Origin: Symbiodinium natans | Taxonomy: Eukaryota > Sar > Dinophyceae > Suessiales > Symbiodiniaceae | DNA length: 57,500 nt | Direction of reading: 5' to 3' | Assembly (NCBI GenBank): GCA_905221605.1 | Contig: CAJNDS010000273.1 | Location: 17,501-75,000 of the forward strand | Shown: piece by piece, positions 45,001-57,255 of the stretch | How the letters are laid out: each line of letters opens with the position of its first letter | Position numbering within the stretch: the first letter of the stretch is position 1 | Notes under the pieces: model-generated | Databases searched by the model: none | Told to the model about the DNA's origin: nothing | What the model saw: the letters and a program-made list of their open reading frames with translations, nothing else | Program-made: the position numbers and the translations under genes

Positions 45001-48000
45001 TTCACAGATGCCACAAGCCCAGCAAGGCGCAGAAACGCACAGGAACCCCTTCTACCTGTCCAACCAACACAGGGCTTCACAAGTAACAGCGCGCGAACGC
45101 GGCGGGAGTCTGGGCATCCAGCAGCTTTCTCCGGCGGCATTACCCAAGAAGGTGTCGCAATGCAGGATCCATCAAGCTGCCTGAAACTGACCCCGAAAAA
45201 AAACACACAACAACCAGGATTGAGGGAGAGAGAAAGGGAGAGAGAGGGAGAGGGAGGGAGAGGGAGGGAGAGAGAGAGAGTGAGAGAGAAAAAAGAAACG
45301 TTCGGAGCCTCGGGCCCCCTTTGAGGCAGACCCGGCTGCAGTAGCAATTCCTTAGCTTTCATCAGAGCAGGTCAGCTCCAGCTCAAGTTCGGTCACATTA
45401 CCGATACGGCAGGCAACAAGAGGCCCACTATGAGCCAGTGCAGACGATTCCCCGTGCTTAAGGCTTAAACCGATCATTATCCCTCAACTTGGGCGGCGCA
45501 ACATGTGCAGAGCCAGCGCAAGTGCCCAGATCAGTAAGAAATCGACAAAGATCACTGACATGCAACAGAAGTCATGAAGACAACAAGAACGGCCACAGCA
45601 ATGATCAGCCTGACAAATCATGCACATGCACATGGTGCTCTGCAGAGAGCACTTGCACATGTGCAGCACTGAGATTTTCAGCATTTGACAACGCCGATTA
45701 AGCAATGCCAATCAAATGCTCAATCCTTGGGAACTTCGACGAAAATGCTCAATCATCGTAACAGCACGTGCGGCATTTGCTCTAAGCAAGTCACGCGCTG
45801 CAAATAATACAAAGTCAACAGAACTGTGAACGACTGCCAATACAATGGCTGTAGCTGCGTTTGACAGCTCAGAACACGTGTAACTGCCTTGTCATGGTAG
45901 AGCTGCTGGACACGTACGGAACTTGGAAACACCAGACACGTGATGCTGGAATGAGGCATACACTGATGAGGCAACATGTGCCCGAGGTTGAAAGAGTGAG
46001 GGTGGGGCAACTTCGGCCAACAAGCTTTATTGTAGTTACTTCCTTGCTTCCCTCCTTCCTCGTGGCTGCCATCTTGTGCATTGTTGATGCAAGCCAACAC
46101 ACTGGATCAATTTTAGGAACCAGGACCATGGAGCGCTGGCGTATGTTGGAATCAACACGATTTGACCTCACAACTCCGGTCGCTGGACTTCACGGCCTCA
46201 CGTAGCCCCACAACCCAGTCCATCCCTCAGGCCTCCGAAGCAAATGAAGGTCCCTGAAAACGATCCCTGAAAAGATCCCTGAAGGTCCGCGCACATCCTA
46301 CGGCCCTTCAAGCGCGTCGCTCCAGAAGCACCTCCACTTCTTCCTCGATGGTCCGCAGGCAATGGCAACACCTGGAGCATGGCATCTCGAGTCTTTGCGG
46401 GCATAGCTTATGATTAACAGCATCCGCCGAGGCCTCGGGCGTAGGTGTCTGGGTAGAATAAATATGCAGGTGCCCCACCTCCTCTCGGGGCCCCCACTCC
46501 CCGCATCCCGCCTTCGTTTCCCTATAAGTGTTGGATTCTTTCTTTTTCACGCAGAATTGGTTGCGTACTCCTGGAGGGCCCGTGGTTTGGATTGTTGCCT
46601 CGACAGGCGGCCTTTGCGAATTGATTTTTACAGGGGCTGTGCTACAGGATTCTCGCTTTGTAGAAAGGCTGTGCTACAGGATCCTCATAAACCCTAGCCT
46701 TTAAACCCGAAGGGTTAACCCCTAAACCGCACTTGAAGGACTTGTTCCCCAGTGATGACATGGGCCTTTGTTTCAGCTTAGCTACCAAAACCGTGCCGGG
46801 ACATACACCGGCAGTTAAGAACCCTCTTGCAATGCCAAGGGCTCCCTAAATTGTATGCTATGCTTGAGGTGCTTACATGTGAGGTCTACATATGGATGTG
46901 GTGTATGGCAGCAGGATCCCAGAAGAGAATTCTTACACCAAGCCTGTCAAAGATGGACGCTCAACGCACTGAATCTGGGCAGGCCCCGGCCGAGGCGGGT
47001 CGCGCAGCATTGAATAAAAAAGCATTGCAGTCGCAGTCAGCATTTACGTTCACCGATCACAAAAATTTGAAATGCACAAGAGAAGAAGTGCATGTCAATG
47101 TGTGTGTGTGAGCTTGAGTGAGTGATTGCTGGTCACCATGCGCCTGAAGACGACTCTGCCGGAGACGTCGACGCTGCGCGGCATCGCCTTCTGTCCTTAT
47201 GCTTGTCCGGTGGCTTCTGGGTCCTTTCCGTTTTGTATCTGGGTCCTAGATTTTGGTGTGTTTGTACATGAAAACTTTAAAAAAAAAAGACAAGAAACAA
47301 AAAAAGGCTTTCAGCTGATGTCAAGAAGTTGCTACGGCTGCTACAGAGCCTCAACCCGGCTCACGGTGCGCATCCACGGCCCCTTGGGCGGGATGGTGCC
47401 ATGCTGAGTGGGTTTGCTAGCCATAGCGCTTAAATTGGCTTAAATTAGAATTTGGCACACAGAGGCCTGCCCGGACCTACCCCCGAATGAAGTGCGGAGT
47501 TCATCTGGAGCATCACGCAGCGATGCACATCTCCAACAAGCCTTCTGGGACTCGGGCTGCTGTTGAGAAAGCACCAGGAATCTATGTACAGATAGTCTAC
47601 ACAAGGTCTATGAGTAGCTGCTTCGACACCATGGCGGTGTCTTGAGAAGGGCGGCGCACGCCTAGATTAGAAGATGCCAATAGCGCAATGCCACTATGTG
47701 CATGAGTCTGTCCAACAGACCCTCTCGTGTCCCTCCTCCTTGTCCTCCGAGGGCTGACCTCGACTCACAAAGCTACTGCGAAACCGATTGAAATTGGACT
47801 CCGGCGCCTTGGAGATCCTGCAGCGCCTTGAAGCCATTCTTGCGGAGGTCCTCCCCCAACGGTAGAAAGACCCCTATAATAGAACTCCGGGAGTGCGCTG
47901 CCCAAACCCCCCCCCCCATCTCCCCCCCATCTCCATGCCTGGGCCAAGTCGGCGATTCTCCTCGCCGGTACAGACGTTACGCGGTCGCATGTCCTCTGTG

Positions 48001-51000
48001 CAAGCGGGATCCGGTGCCGACCTCCTCCGGATCACAATCTTCCCCTCGATCACAAGCTTCACAAAGCGTGCTTTGGCGCTCAAGACCTGCAGTGCAAATT
48101 CACGAACGTGTCTACTAGAGTTACTAGAGCCCACCCCAGCCATGGTCTTGCACCTCACATTCGCGAGTGAGCCGTGCCAAGAGGTACGCCTTGCGCCTCA
48201 GTTCCCATGCTTGGGGACTATATCATCACAGAGGCGCATTGCTAAAATCAAGCCCAGCACTTTTCGTAGATCCTCAGCCGAACTTCTGCGAAGTCTTGCA
48301 GGATGTCTTTCGCAGTCTCCTTACTGGAAAAGCGGCTAGTCAAGCCGGTAGAACGCTTCCGTGCAGGAAAAGCGTTATTTCGATCATCGAGAGGAACATA
48401 TGATGAGCCAGGTCCCGCGCGTACTTCTTGATCTTTCCATCCGCATCAAACAGCATCTGCAATGAACGTCTCCAAGCAAGTGGTTAACTCCATCGCCACG
48501 AATAGCTACGTTTATGTTCCAGTAACACTGCAGTAATTACGGTAGTCGTCCCCATCACTCAGCAAATCAGCATTGCCACAAGTTGCGTTGCATCAAGCAC
48601 GTCACGGGCACCATGTTGTTCATGCTGATGGACGACCGAAGCTTCAATGCCTGGCACATCGGCACTGCAAGTGGCAAAACAAATTCAAGTCCCAGTATGT
48701 CGAACTTCGTGCATCTGCCGAGTCTGCTGAAAAATCTGCCTTTTCAAGGTTGTCCTGCAGGTTGTCGCACGTGCTTGATGGCTGCTTATCTCCGAAGGAT
48801 TCCGAATGGGAAAGGCGGTCCTTCTCAGCCTGCAGCTGACCCTCTGAGCTCAAGGACAACCTTGGGAACATCAGCACGCGCCCCAGACAACTGCTTTAAG
48901 GCAACGCCCTGCAGCCTGCAGCACCCTAATGTACAGGACTCCCTCGTCACCCTCGTGTGTGAGCTGCTCTTACGTGCATTGTGCATGGCGTTGTAGGCTT
49001 TGGGCTCAAAATGTACGGTCTTCTCGCTGTGGTACCTCAAATGTCACGAGGATACACGGATGCACTTGCAGTCCACTTGCAGTCCAACTGATCAGATCCC
49101 GACTCTTGGTAGTCTTCCAACAGCTTTGGCCCCTCTCGCTTCTTCCTTGAGCAGTGTCTCTGAAGTAGAGAAACAACCACGCCTCGCCTTCTCAGTCTAC
49201 TAAATTGAGAATGCGCTCTGTACGCTAACGCCAAGCTCGACGAGCAGCTCTCCCTTGGGAAGATTCTCTTCCAGGATTTCCCTGTAGTCCTTGCAAGGAA
49301 CATTCAGCACTGGGGGCAGCGCCGTGTCCCCTTGCCTACGCGAGCACCAAGGTCCCCAAGCGTCTGATCCAATTTTCGCACCTGAGTTCGGGCGAAAACG
49401 GGTCCTGCGTCCAGCGCTTCACCGGCAGCTCGGTGATTTCGGCTTTCCCTGGCAGTGCAGTGGATGACTGGCAGATCTGGTGAGTTTGTTCTGCTAGCCG
49501 CGTGCAGGTTTTTGTCGTTCGTTGGGTTCGTTTTGGCTTTTTTCCCATCTGGGATTTGAGTCACTCCGACAAACAAGTGTGCGCGAGCTCTCGTGCGGGG
49601 ACTAGTCTCCGAGCTGTGAACTTTGGCCGAAGCTGAGTTGAACTCGAGTTCTGCAATTTTGTAATTGAGTTCGGTAGGGTGCAATTTACCGAGGGATTCT
49701 TCGTGATGTTTGCGCGTTTGGGCGCCCGGTGAGAGCCGGCGAGAGGGGCAACCAAGGCCCCCCTCGCACGGGCTATTTGCACGCATCCAACAGTGTGATG
49801 CTCAGATCTGGAAGACATGTTTCAAGGAAGCTCTGAACTCGATCAAACAGTATCCATGTGAATTCAGAAAACAAGCCTCCGTAAACAACCATTGAGTGCC
49901 GAGTTGTAAACCGCGTCCTCAATTGAAGCGCATCTCTGGCACTTCCGTGTCTGTGATCAGAAAAAGTTTTGGCTCACAACAGTCACCACTTGGACGAACC
50001 AAGCCTTGCGAAGAACTTGGCAGCTCCTATTTTAAACTAGCAATTCGGAAAGCGTCATTGCAAGGGCAGGAACCCCGCAAAACCCTGGCAACCCTGGCAT
50101 CCCTCTGGAATCCCAGCCTTCCCCAAGGTACCGGACGCTGCCCGTGACCTCGACACGTCACTGTCTCCCCATGTCTCCCCAAACCTGTCTCCGATGTTCT
50201 CCAAAGCGGGCGTGGCCTCCCACTTGCCTTCTTCTCGTCCTTCTCGCGCAATACTGTTCAGTAGAACAAGCACAAGATCCTTTGACGGTGGAGCCCAAAC
50301 CCTTCCGACGTGTACTGCCTGTTGCAACATGGAGTACGCAGAGTGAAGAGCAGAGTCTCATCCATTTTGTGACTTCCAGGCCTTTCGAGATGCTGCCAGT
50401 GAAGCCTGGCCAAGTTTCAGAATTCTCTGAAAAGTGCCTTCAAAGGCCCGCCACTCGCGAACTTTCCCTGCCGCAACTTGACGCCCGCACCCGCAAACCA
50501 CGGGCTCATCTCCTTCATCTCCTGCTTTTTCAGCCACCTCCTGTGCAGAACCGCAGAGAGGTTCAGAGCCACGAAAGTCTAAGGCCCTAAACTCGCAACA
50601 CCAAGCCTGAGGTTCTCAACGATCTCCTTTTGCAGCAACAAGCAGAGGCGAGCTTTGGTGTACTTGCGGAAGCTTGCGCTGTGTGAGTGCCGCCCAAGAG
50701 GCTCGGGGATTGAAGTTCGGCACCGAGGAGCTCCAGCCGGTGCCTCAACTCAGCGCACGAAACGATGCATCGCTGACCCGGGACCCTCGAAAAAAACCAG
50801 GCCCCCAAGGCTCAAATCCCAAATCCCAACAAACCGCCAGCCGAGCATCCAATCCCTTCGACACCGTTCACCAAGACCATCGGTATGACGGGACAGTACC
50901 AGCCTCAGAGAATCGAGAGCAGGAGAACAGGAGAGAGCCAGCGAGAGATTGGCGGGGGCCCCTTTTGAGTGTTGAGGGGAGGCGCGCTGTCGATGTTCTC

Positions 51001-54000
51001 GCGGCTCTCAGCAGACATCTGAACAAGGCTCTCTTGAAACGCATCTCAGCGCGATGCGAGGCTCGATGGACAGGCCATCTTCGCTTAGGTACTCCAGCAC
51101 AGGATCATCCTGGGATCACAGCGCCCGAGGCAAGTGACAGGCTCCTATCTGTCCGTAATCATAACCCCTTATGCCCTTATTCATACCCCGCCAACTGTTT
51201 AGAGGGAAGTGGAGAGCCGGCCCCTTTAAAACTTATAAGTTATCCGCTTTGCTGGTGAGGCTCTGAGGCCGGGAAGAGGCAGCGAGTGATCGGCGCCAGT
51301 CCTCGGTCCCGAGCGGGAAAGGAAGAGAAAGGAAGAGGGAGAGAGAGGGAGAGACAGGGAGGTCATGCAGAGCGTGCTCTGCTTTGCAGCTCCTTTGTCA
51401 CACACTTTGATTACGATGTGTGTTCAAACCCATCAGCATCGGCAATTTATTGGTGGCACGTGCCTGTGCCGCATGGTGTCTGCAGTAGTGCAGCTAAGCA
51501 CAAGAACAATTGCCAATGCAAGCACTGAAATTTGACAAGCACATGAGGGCAACGAATGCAATAGCGACATGGTAAAGTCGAACTTATTCTCACTTATTGA
51601 GAAAACACCACATTGCACGGTCTCCTAAATCAGTCTGTCTTGAGTTGCTGGGCCGAGGGCGGGTGTAGATGTATCGCGCAGAAGCCGAGTCCTGCACATG
51701 GGGGTGGATGGGTGGGCGGCGGGTGTGGTGATGGTGGTGATGGTGGTGATGGTGGTGATGGTGGTGATGGTGGTGATGGTGGTGATGGTGGTGATGGTGG
51801 TGATGGTGGTGATGGTGGTGATGGTGGTGATGGTGGTGATGGTGGTGATGGTGGTGATGGTGGTGATGGTGGTGATGGTGGTGATGGTGGTGGTGGTGCT
51901 GGTGGCCGTGGTGGTGGTGGTGAAGAAAGCATGACGGGCACGCGCACCAGAAGCGGGGGACTGGAAGAAAACAAATTGTGAGCCTCCCGTGTAACTGCAA
52001 CAACAACTCAAGGCCTTGCCGCCCTGCAGTCGTGTACCGAACTGGCCCTGCGGAACGAGCCTCAGAACTCACAGCAGAGCAGCTTGTCGCACCATTCCGC
52101 ATCTTTGCCCTTTTCCGCTGGGAGACAGGTTGATGTTGTTGGACCCGACGAAATCTTGCGCCATACCCACGATGGTCTCCGACTGGCGAGCAGAATGTAT
52201 TGTTGAAACATGCTCATGATGCGGAAAGACGGAAGGGTCTCAGAGTCTTCCGCCGGCGGACCAGGGACATCTCGCCGTGGTGGTACGCGGCATGCTCCGA
52301 CACGTAGCCCACAAGCTGGGCGACCTCTCAAAGTCACAAGCTCGCAGTTCGCACACTGTGCACAGCTGCAGCATTTTGCAAACTCAAGGCCTCTCGGAGC
52401 ATTCAGAGATATTCAGAGCATCCGCCCCCACAGCGCAGCGCGCCAAGAGCCGCAGCAGACACAAATGCAGACGGTGTGGTCGCACCTTGACGTCGTGACG
52501 CAGCTTCCGCTTGAAGCAGCCGAAGAGGACCTCTGTGCAGGCGCGAGGCGGATGCAACAAGGATCCCGCTTGAAGCTGCCGAAGCTGACACTGCAATGCG
52601 GTCTTTCCTCGAAACACTTCGTCTGGTCTCTCAGTGCAGTGTTCCTTACAGAAAAGAATACACATACCCCTGTTCGTGTGGCAAGGCATCATTTCATCCA
52701 GAGTGACATAACGGAACACCGGCAGGGACAAGCATGGGATTGGCATCTTGAGACAGGCGTGCGCCATTGCGTGGAGTTCTTCTTTGCATCCTCTCTCAAC
52801 AGATGGCCATATCCACATCGTCCACAAGCATGCATGACTGCTTGAATCACAACGCTTCCCTCCCAAAAGCGTGACCTGTACATCCTTGCAAGCTCACGAC
52901 TGGCGTCTGCACAAGACTTGCCAGAGCGCAAGGCAAAAAGAACTCTCCGCTCTCACTTCTGGAGGACAAGGCTGCGCCAGGTGGTCTCACCTTGAGTGCA
53001 CACAACTCTCCACTTGTTTCTTTACATAGGATGCAAATGTGACGGCTGTGCCCGTTTTTCACTCACAATTCACTTCAAACGTTAACGGATCAAAAATGAC
53101 GCTCTTTGACGCTCACTGTTTGCATGCTGGATGCGTTTCTTCGCCAGCGTGACCGTGATGCGGCGTTTGGCGGCCTGAGGGCAAGCGCCCGGCATCCGCC
53201 CCCCCCACAAAACTTGGAAAATCCGAAAATGCGAGCGCAAAACTTTGAACACCGTTTCGAAAGGACTCGGAAGAACTCCCAGAGGGAGGCGCGGCCCCCC
53301 GAAGTCGGCCGCTCTTTCATCCTCTGATCGCCTCCACACGGACCTTGCTCTCCTCTGGCTTGATCTCAGCATTGAGCTTTTCGACCTTCAGCCTCCTCGG
53401 GTTTCCACAAACGAAGTGTCTCAGCTCTGCTTAGCTCTGCTTGGGGCTTCGGTTATGCGTGGCTTTCCCCCACCCACGGTATTTGCCCCTTCCCCCACTC
53501 CTTCGCTGCGATCCGGCGATGTCCAGCACGAATGATCGTGTATCGAAAGTGACCGAGGCCTTAAAAGCCAGGCAGCGGCATCACCGGTAGAGCATCCCCG
53601 TAGACTCTTATGGGATTCTTGATTCTTGGGACTCTTGGAGTGCTGCGATGTCATCCTGCGCATCCTTCACAGCTGCGTGATCTCCCACATCAATCCACAT
53701 CAACTTGACACGACTCAACTCAACTCGCACAACTCAAGCTGTCCTCAGGAAGGAAATCGCAGTCAACGTAGACCTTCACCTTTCCACCAGCTTCTGCCCA
53801 TGCGTAGTCCTTCCATGGCCACACAGCTCGCAGGAGGGCTCGTTGCAAAGCGGCAATGCGGCAACAGCAGCAAAGACAGCAATGAGAGAAGGCCAGAGAA
53901 AGCGCGTGAAGCCTTGATCCATAGGATCTTCTCCTCCTCCTTGATCAACTCTGCGCTGCCGTCCTCTTCCGGGAGCGAGAGCGGAGGACGCAGCGAAGCG

Positions 54001-57000
54001 GAGCGAGGGAGCTTGTGCAGCAAAAAACACGCAGGACACGGAGCCATGTCTAGAAGACAGTGTCGACTCTCGACGCTCCGCGTGGGGGGCCATGCTCCTG
54101 GCCTGGAGAAGCTCCGGAGGACCTCCCGTGACCAGTCCTCGCTGAGTCTCAGCGCGTGTCGCTTTAAGAAGTAGATCCTAACTAGATTCAGTAGACTCTG
54201 CTCAACTCGATTCCCGTCTCCTGGGCCTGCGATGATCTTGGCATCCTGCGGTCAGAGTCGAGCGTCAGATGTCAATTGAGCCCGACTCCCCTATGGTCGC
54301 CACTAAGTCTACACTAGCTACACAAGGAAGAGGGGAGCGTCAAACATGGTCATGGTTGGGGCCCTTCCTCAGGGATCTCGAACTTCCTGCCGTGGGCAAA
54401 GTAGTAGGCGTTCTCGCCTGACGCGCGGTCACCCCTCAAAAGCCTCGGAGCCACTTCCTCCACCTCTACCACACAACCGCGGCCGCCTTTCTGCGAGATA
54501 TTCTGGTGGAGGGCCTCAAGTCGATTCATAAACCAAGCATGCTCAAGCACGTTGAAAGGCGGAGACTACGGATATACTACGGATATTTCGGATACGAGCG
54601 TAGGGACCGCGCTGACTCACATTGCTGCAGCTGGCTGCGCCGCACACAGTTGTCAATCTGCGCTACTGGCACAGCTGTGGCGGTTGCCTCAGCAGTGCTC
54701 TTCTTCCTCTTCTTCTTCTTCTTATTCTTCTTCTTCTTCTGCTTCTTCTTCTTCTTCTTCTTCTGCTGCTTCTTCTTCTGCTTCTTCTTACTCTTCTGCT
54801 GGGCTTGGGAGCATCTCTCTCTCTCTGTTCTGAATGCTGACTGTGCTGACTGTGCTGACTGTGCTGACTGTGCAGAGCGCTTCTGGGAACGAGGCCATTG
54901 AAAAGAAGCAGTGAAACGGCGGGAGAGGACTCCACGAGCCCACGAGCCCACGCTGCGGCAGTCCAACTACAAAGTCACAAGGTGCTGCAAGACTAGAAGG
55001 ACCGTGACCTTTCCCCCTTTCTGTTCTTTCAAACTGAGGCATCAATAGAATGACTGCTCTGCCCTTCGCTGTGCCCTTCGCTGTGCCCTTTGCAGCCCCT
55101 CTGCTCTCCGACCCTCCGTTCCTCCGTTCCTCCGGCCTTCCGTTGGCTCGGCTTAAAGCCGTCCACCATAGAGGGAATGGCCCTCGCCACCTGGATGATT
55201 CGAGTTTTGTCTAGGGGCAAAAGGGGGTCTCATGGAGGTCTTCATGGAGGTCTTCACGGGTCTGCCACGCCGTCGCTAATGGGATGTCTTGAGCTTCTTT
55301 TCTTGCGAAAGGTCTTAAGCTGTCGGCGTTGGCTTTGGCAAAAAGCACCAACTCCTCGGTTCGAAGCGTTCGGCATCGCGATCTGCTATCTTGATGCGAG
55401 CAGCTGGGCCTTGTCCACGAAGTCCTTGTAGCTAACCTTCAGGACCGACAGCTTTCGACAGACTCAGCTCTCCTTTCTCGAAGAACCTCCCGCTGCGTGT
55501 GGTCCACCAGACGCCCTTCCTGTGCGAAAATGAGCACACGACGCATTGCCGCCCTTTGCCACTGCAGAAGACACAATCGGCAAAATGCCTCGTAGGCATT
55601 GATCCAGGTCTTCCTGTCATCTGCTCGCCTCCTCAGCGAGTGGCGTCTTTCGGATCTTCTCTCAGCCGCAACAACACGGAGCTCAAGCCGGGGATCTTGT
55701 TGAAGGCGAGATCAATTGCCCGGTCGTCTTCGACTCCATCCTCACAGGGCACGACTACCGCGCACGACGACAAAAAAACGATGACATTGAGGAACAGACA
55801 GGAGGAACCCAGAAGAGAGGCACACCCATTGGGAGCAAAGAGACAATGAAAGGACCTGCAAAGAGAAGGGCCCCGGGCATATCGATACTGCATCTTGTGC
55901 GACTCAAGGGCGCTGAAGTACTCCTCTGAGAGGTTCGTGGCCAACATGGTCTCTGTGACTTGCGTTCGCCCCTCTCATAAGCTCTCTCTTCTTCACATGC
56001 TCTCTCTTGAAGGGCTCGCCTTGGCCTCTTTGGGTGTGCTGGTTCCAAGACCTGGCTCAAAAGATCTGCTCTGCAAAACTGGGCCTCCTCCTCCTCTCAG
56101 CCTCCTCTCCCCTCCTCTCCCCTCCTCTGAACTGTGCCTTTGTAGTACTTGATCTTGAAGCCTTTTCCGTTGTCGGTCTCCTTCTTCCAAGCCTCCAGAT
56201 ATCTCCAGATCTTCCACAGCAGTGTCGCTTGAGCCTAACGGGACCTCGCGCCTCGTACTCCGGGAGCGTGTAAAAGCAAGTTTCGGTGCCTCGGGGGCTT
56301 TCCAAAAATTTGCCAAAAAAGAGCGTACTTAAGCATAGCATCCACAGAGCATGCGATGGAGAGCATTGGCTCCACACGCATCTGAGCCACCCGGCGGCCT
56401 TTCCTCGCCTTGACAATTGGAGTGAAGAACTCCTCGTCAAGAAAAAGAGATGCTCTGCAAACAACCGCAGAGTAGCTGACACTGCCGGACTTTGGGTCCT
56501 TCACACAAGAACCCTCCCGCATTTTCGGTCCCTGTACTGGTACCGTATTCAGTGCGCGAAGACCACAGCAGTCCTTGAGAAAGCCAGGCAGCCGCGCCAA
56601 CGAAGGCCACCATGCATGGATCAGGTTGATCCTCAACAACTCCGAGTAAACAAAATCGCCGAAGGCTCAACAAAAGAAAATTCGGGAGGGATGCCGCTCT
56701 TAAAGTGCAGCGAAGAGGCAGCAGCCCTTTGATGTGGGAGCCATCGCTGTCCTTGACAAAAAAACAGAAGGCAACCAAGACAAATGGGGAAGGGTCCAGG
56801 GAACCGCGCCTGGTCAGCCATGATCATGATTGAGCCGTAGCGTAGGCCCTTGAGTTCGGCATCGTACCTCGATCAAGCGATCACTCTCCAAACACTCTCT
56901 GCTCGTTCTTTGTGAAAACCACCACCAGCAAGGGCTACTTGGCACACACGGAACACGCTCGCAAAGGAACAACGTTGTTCTGGGGAAGCATCGCCCCACT

Positions 57001-57198
57001 TGTGCCGGGCAGGTGCAGACGCGCCCGGACAGTCCGCACTACTCTTGAAACTGCTCTTCGATCTTCACCCTATTTCGCACTGCTTCACAATCTCGGAGTC
57101 TCCCGATCAGCCGAGCCGCTCCCGGTTCAGATCGAGGCCAATGATTTTGATGAGGCTCTGGATCTCCTGCAACAAGGGATCGAGTCTCCAATCTCAGC

Positions 57199-57255
<57 letters not shown>

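Noticed and set aside
51590-52102. 170-codon frame with a long poly-His stretch
   Set aside because: It is the GATGGTGGT microsatellite plus pieces of two TOP2 exons; the His run lies in an intron fixed by conserved motifs on both sides.
53330-53402. Topoisomerase exon reading KLNAEIK
   Set aside because: The true exon for this block (VLFGCFKRKLRHDVK) was found at 52486-52530 with correct phase on both sides.
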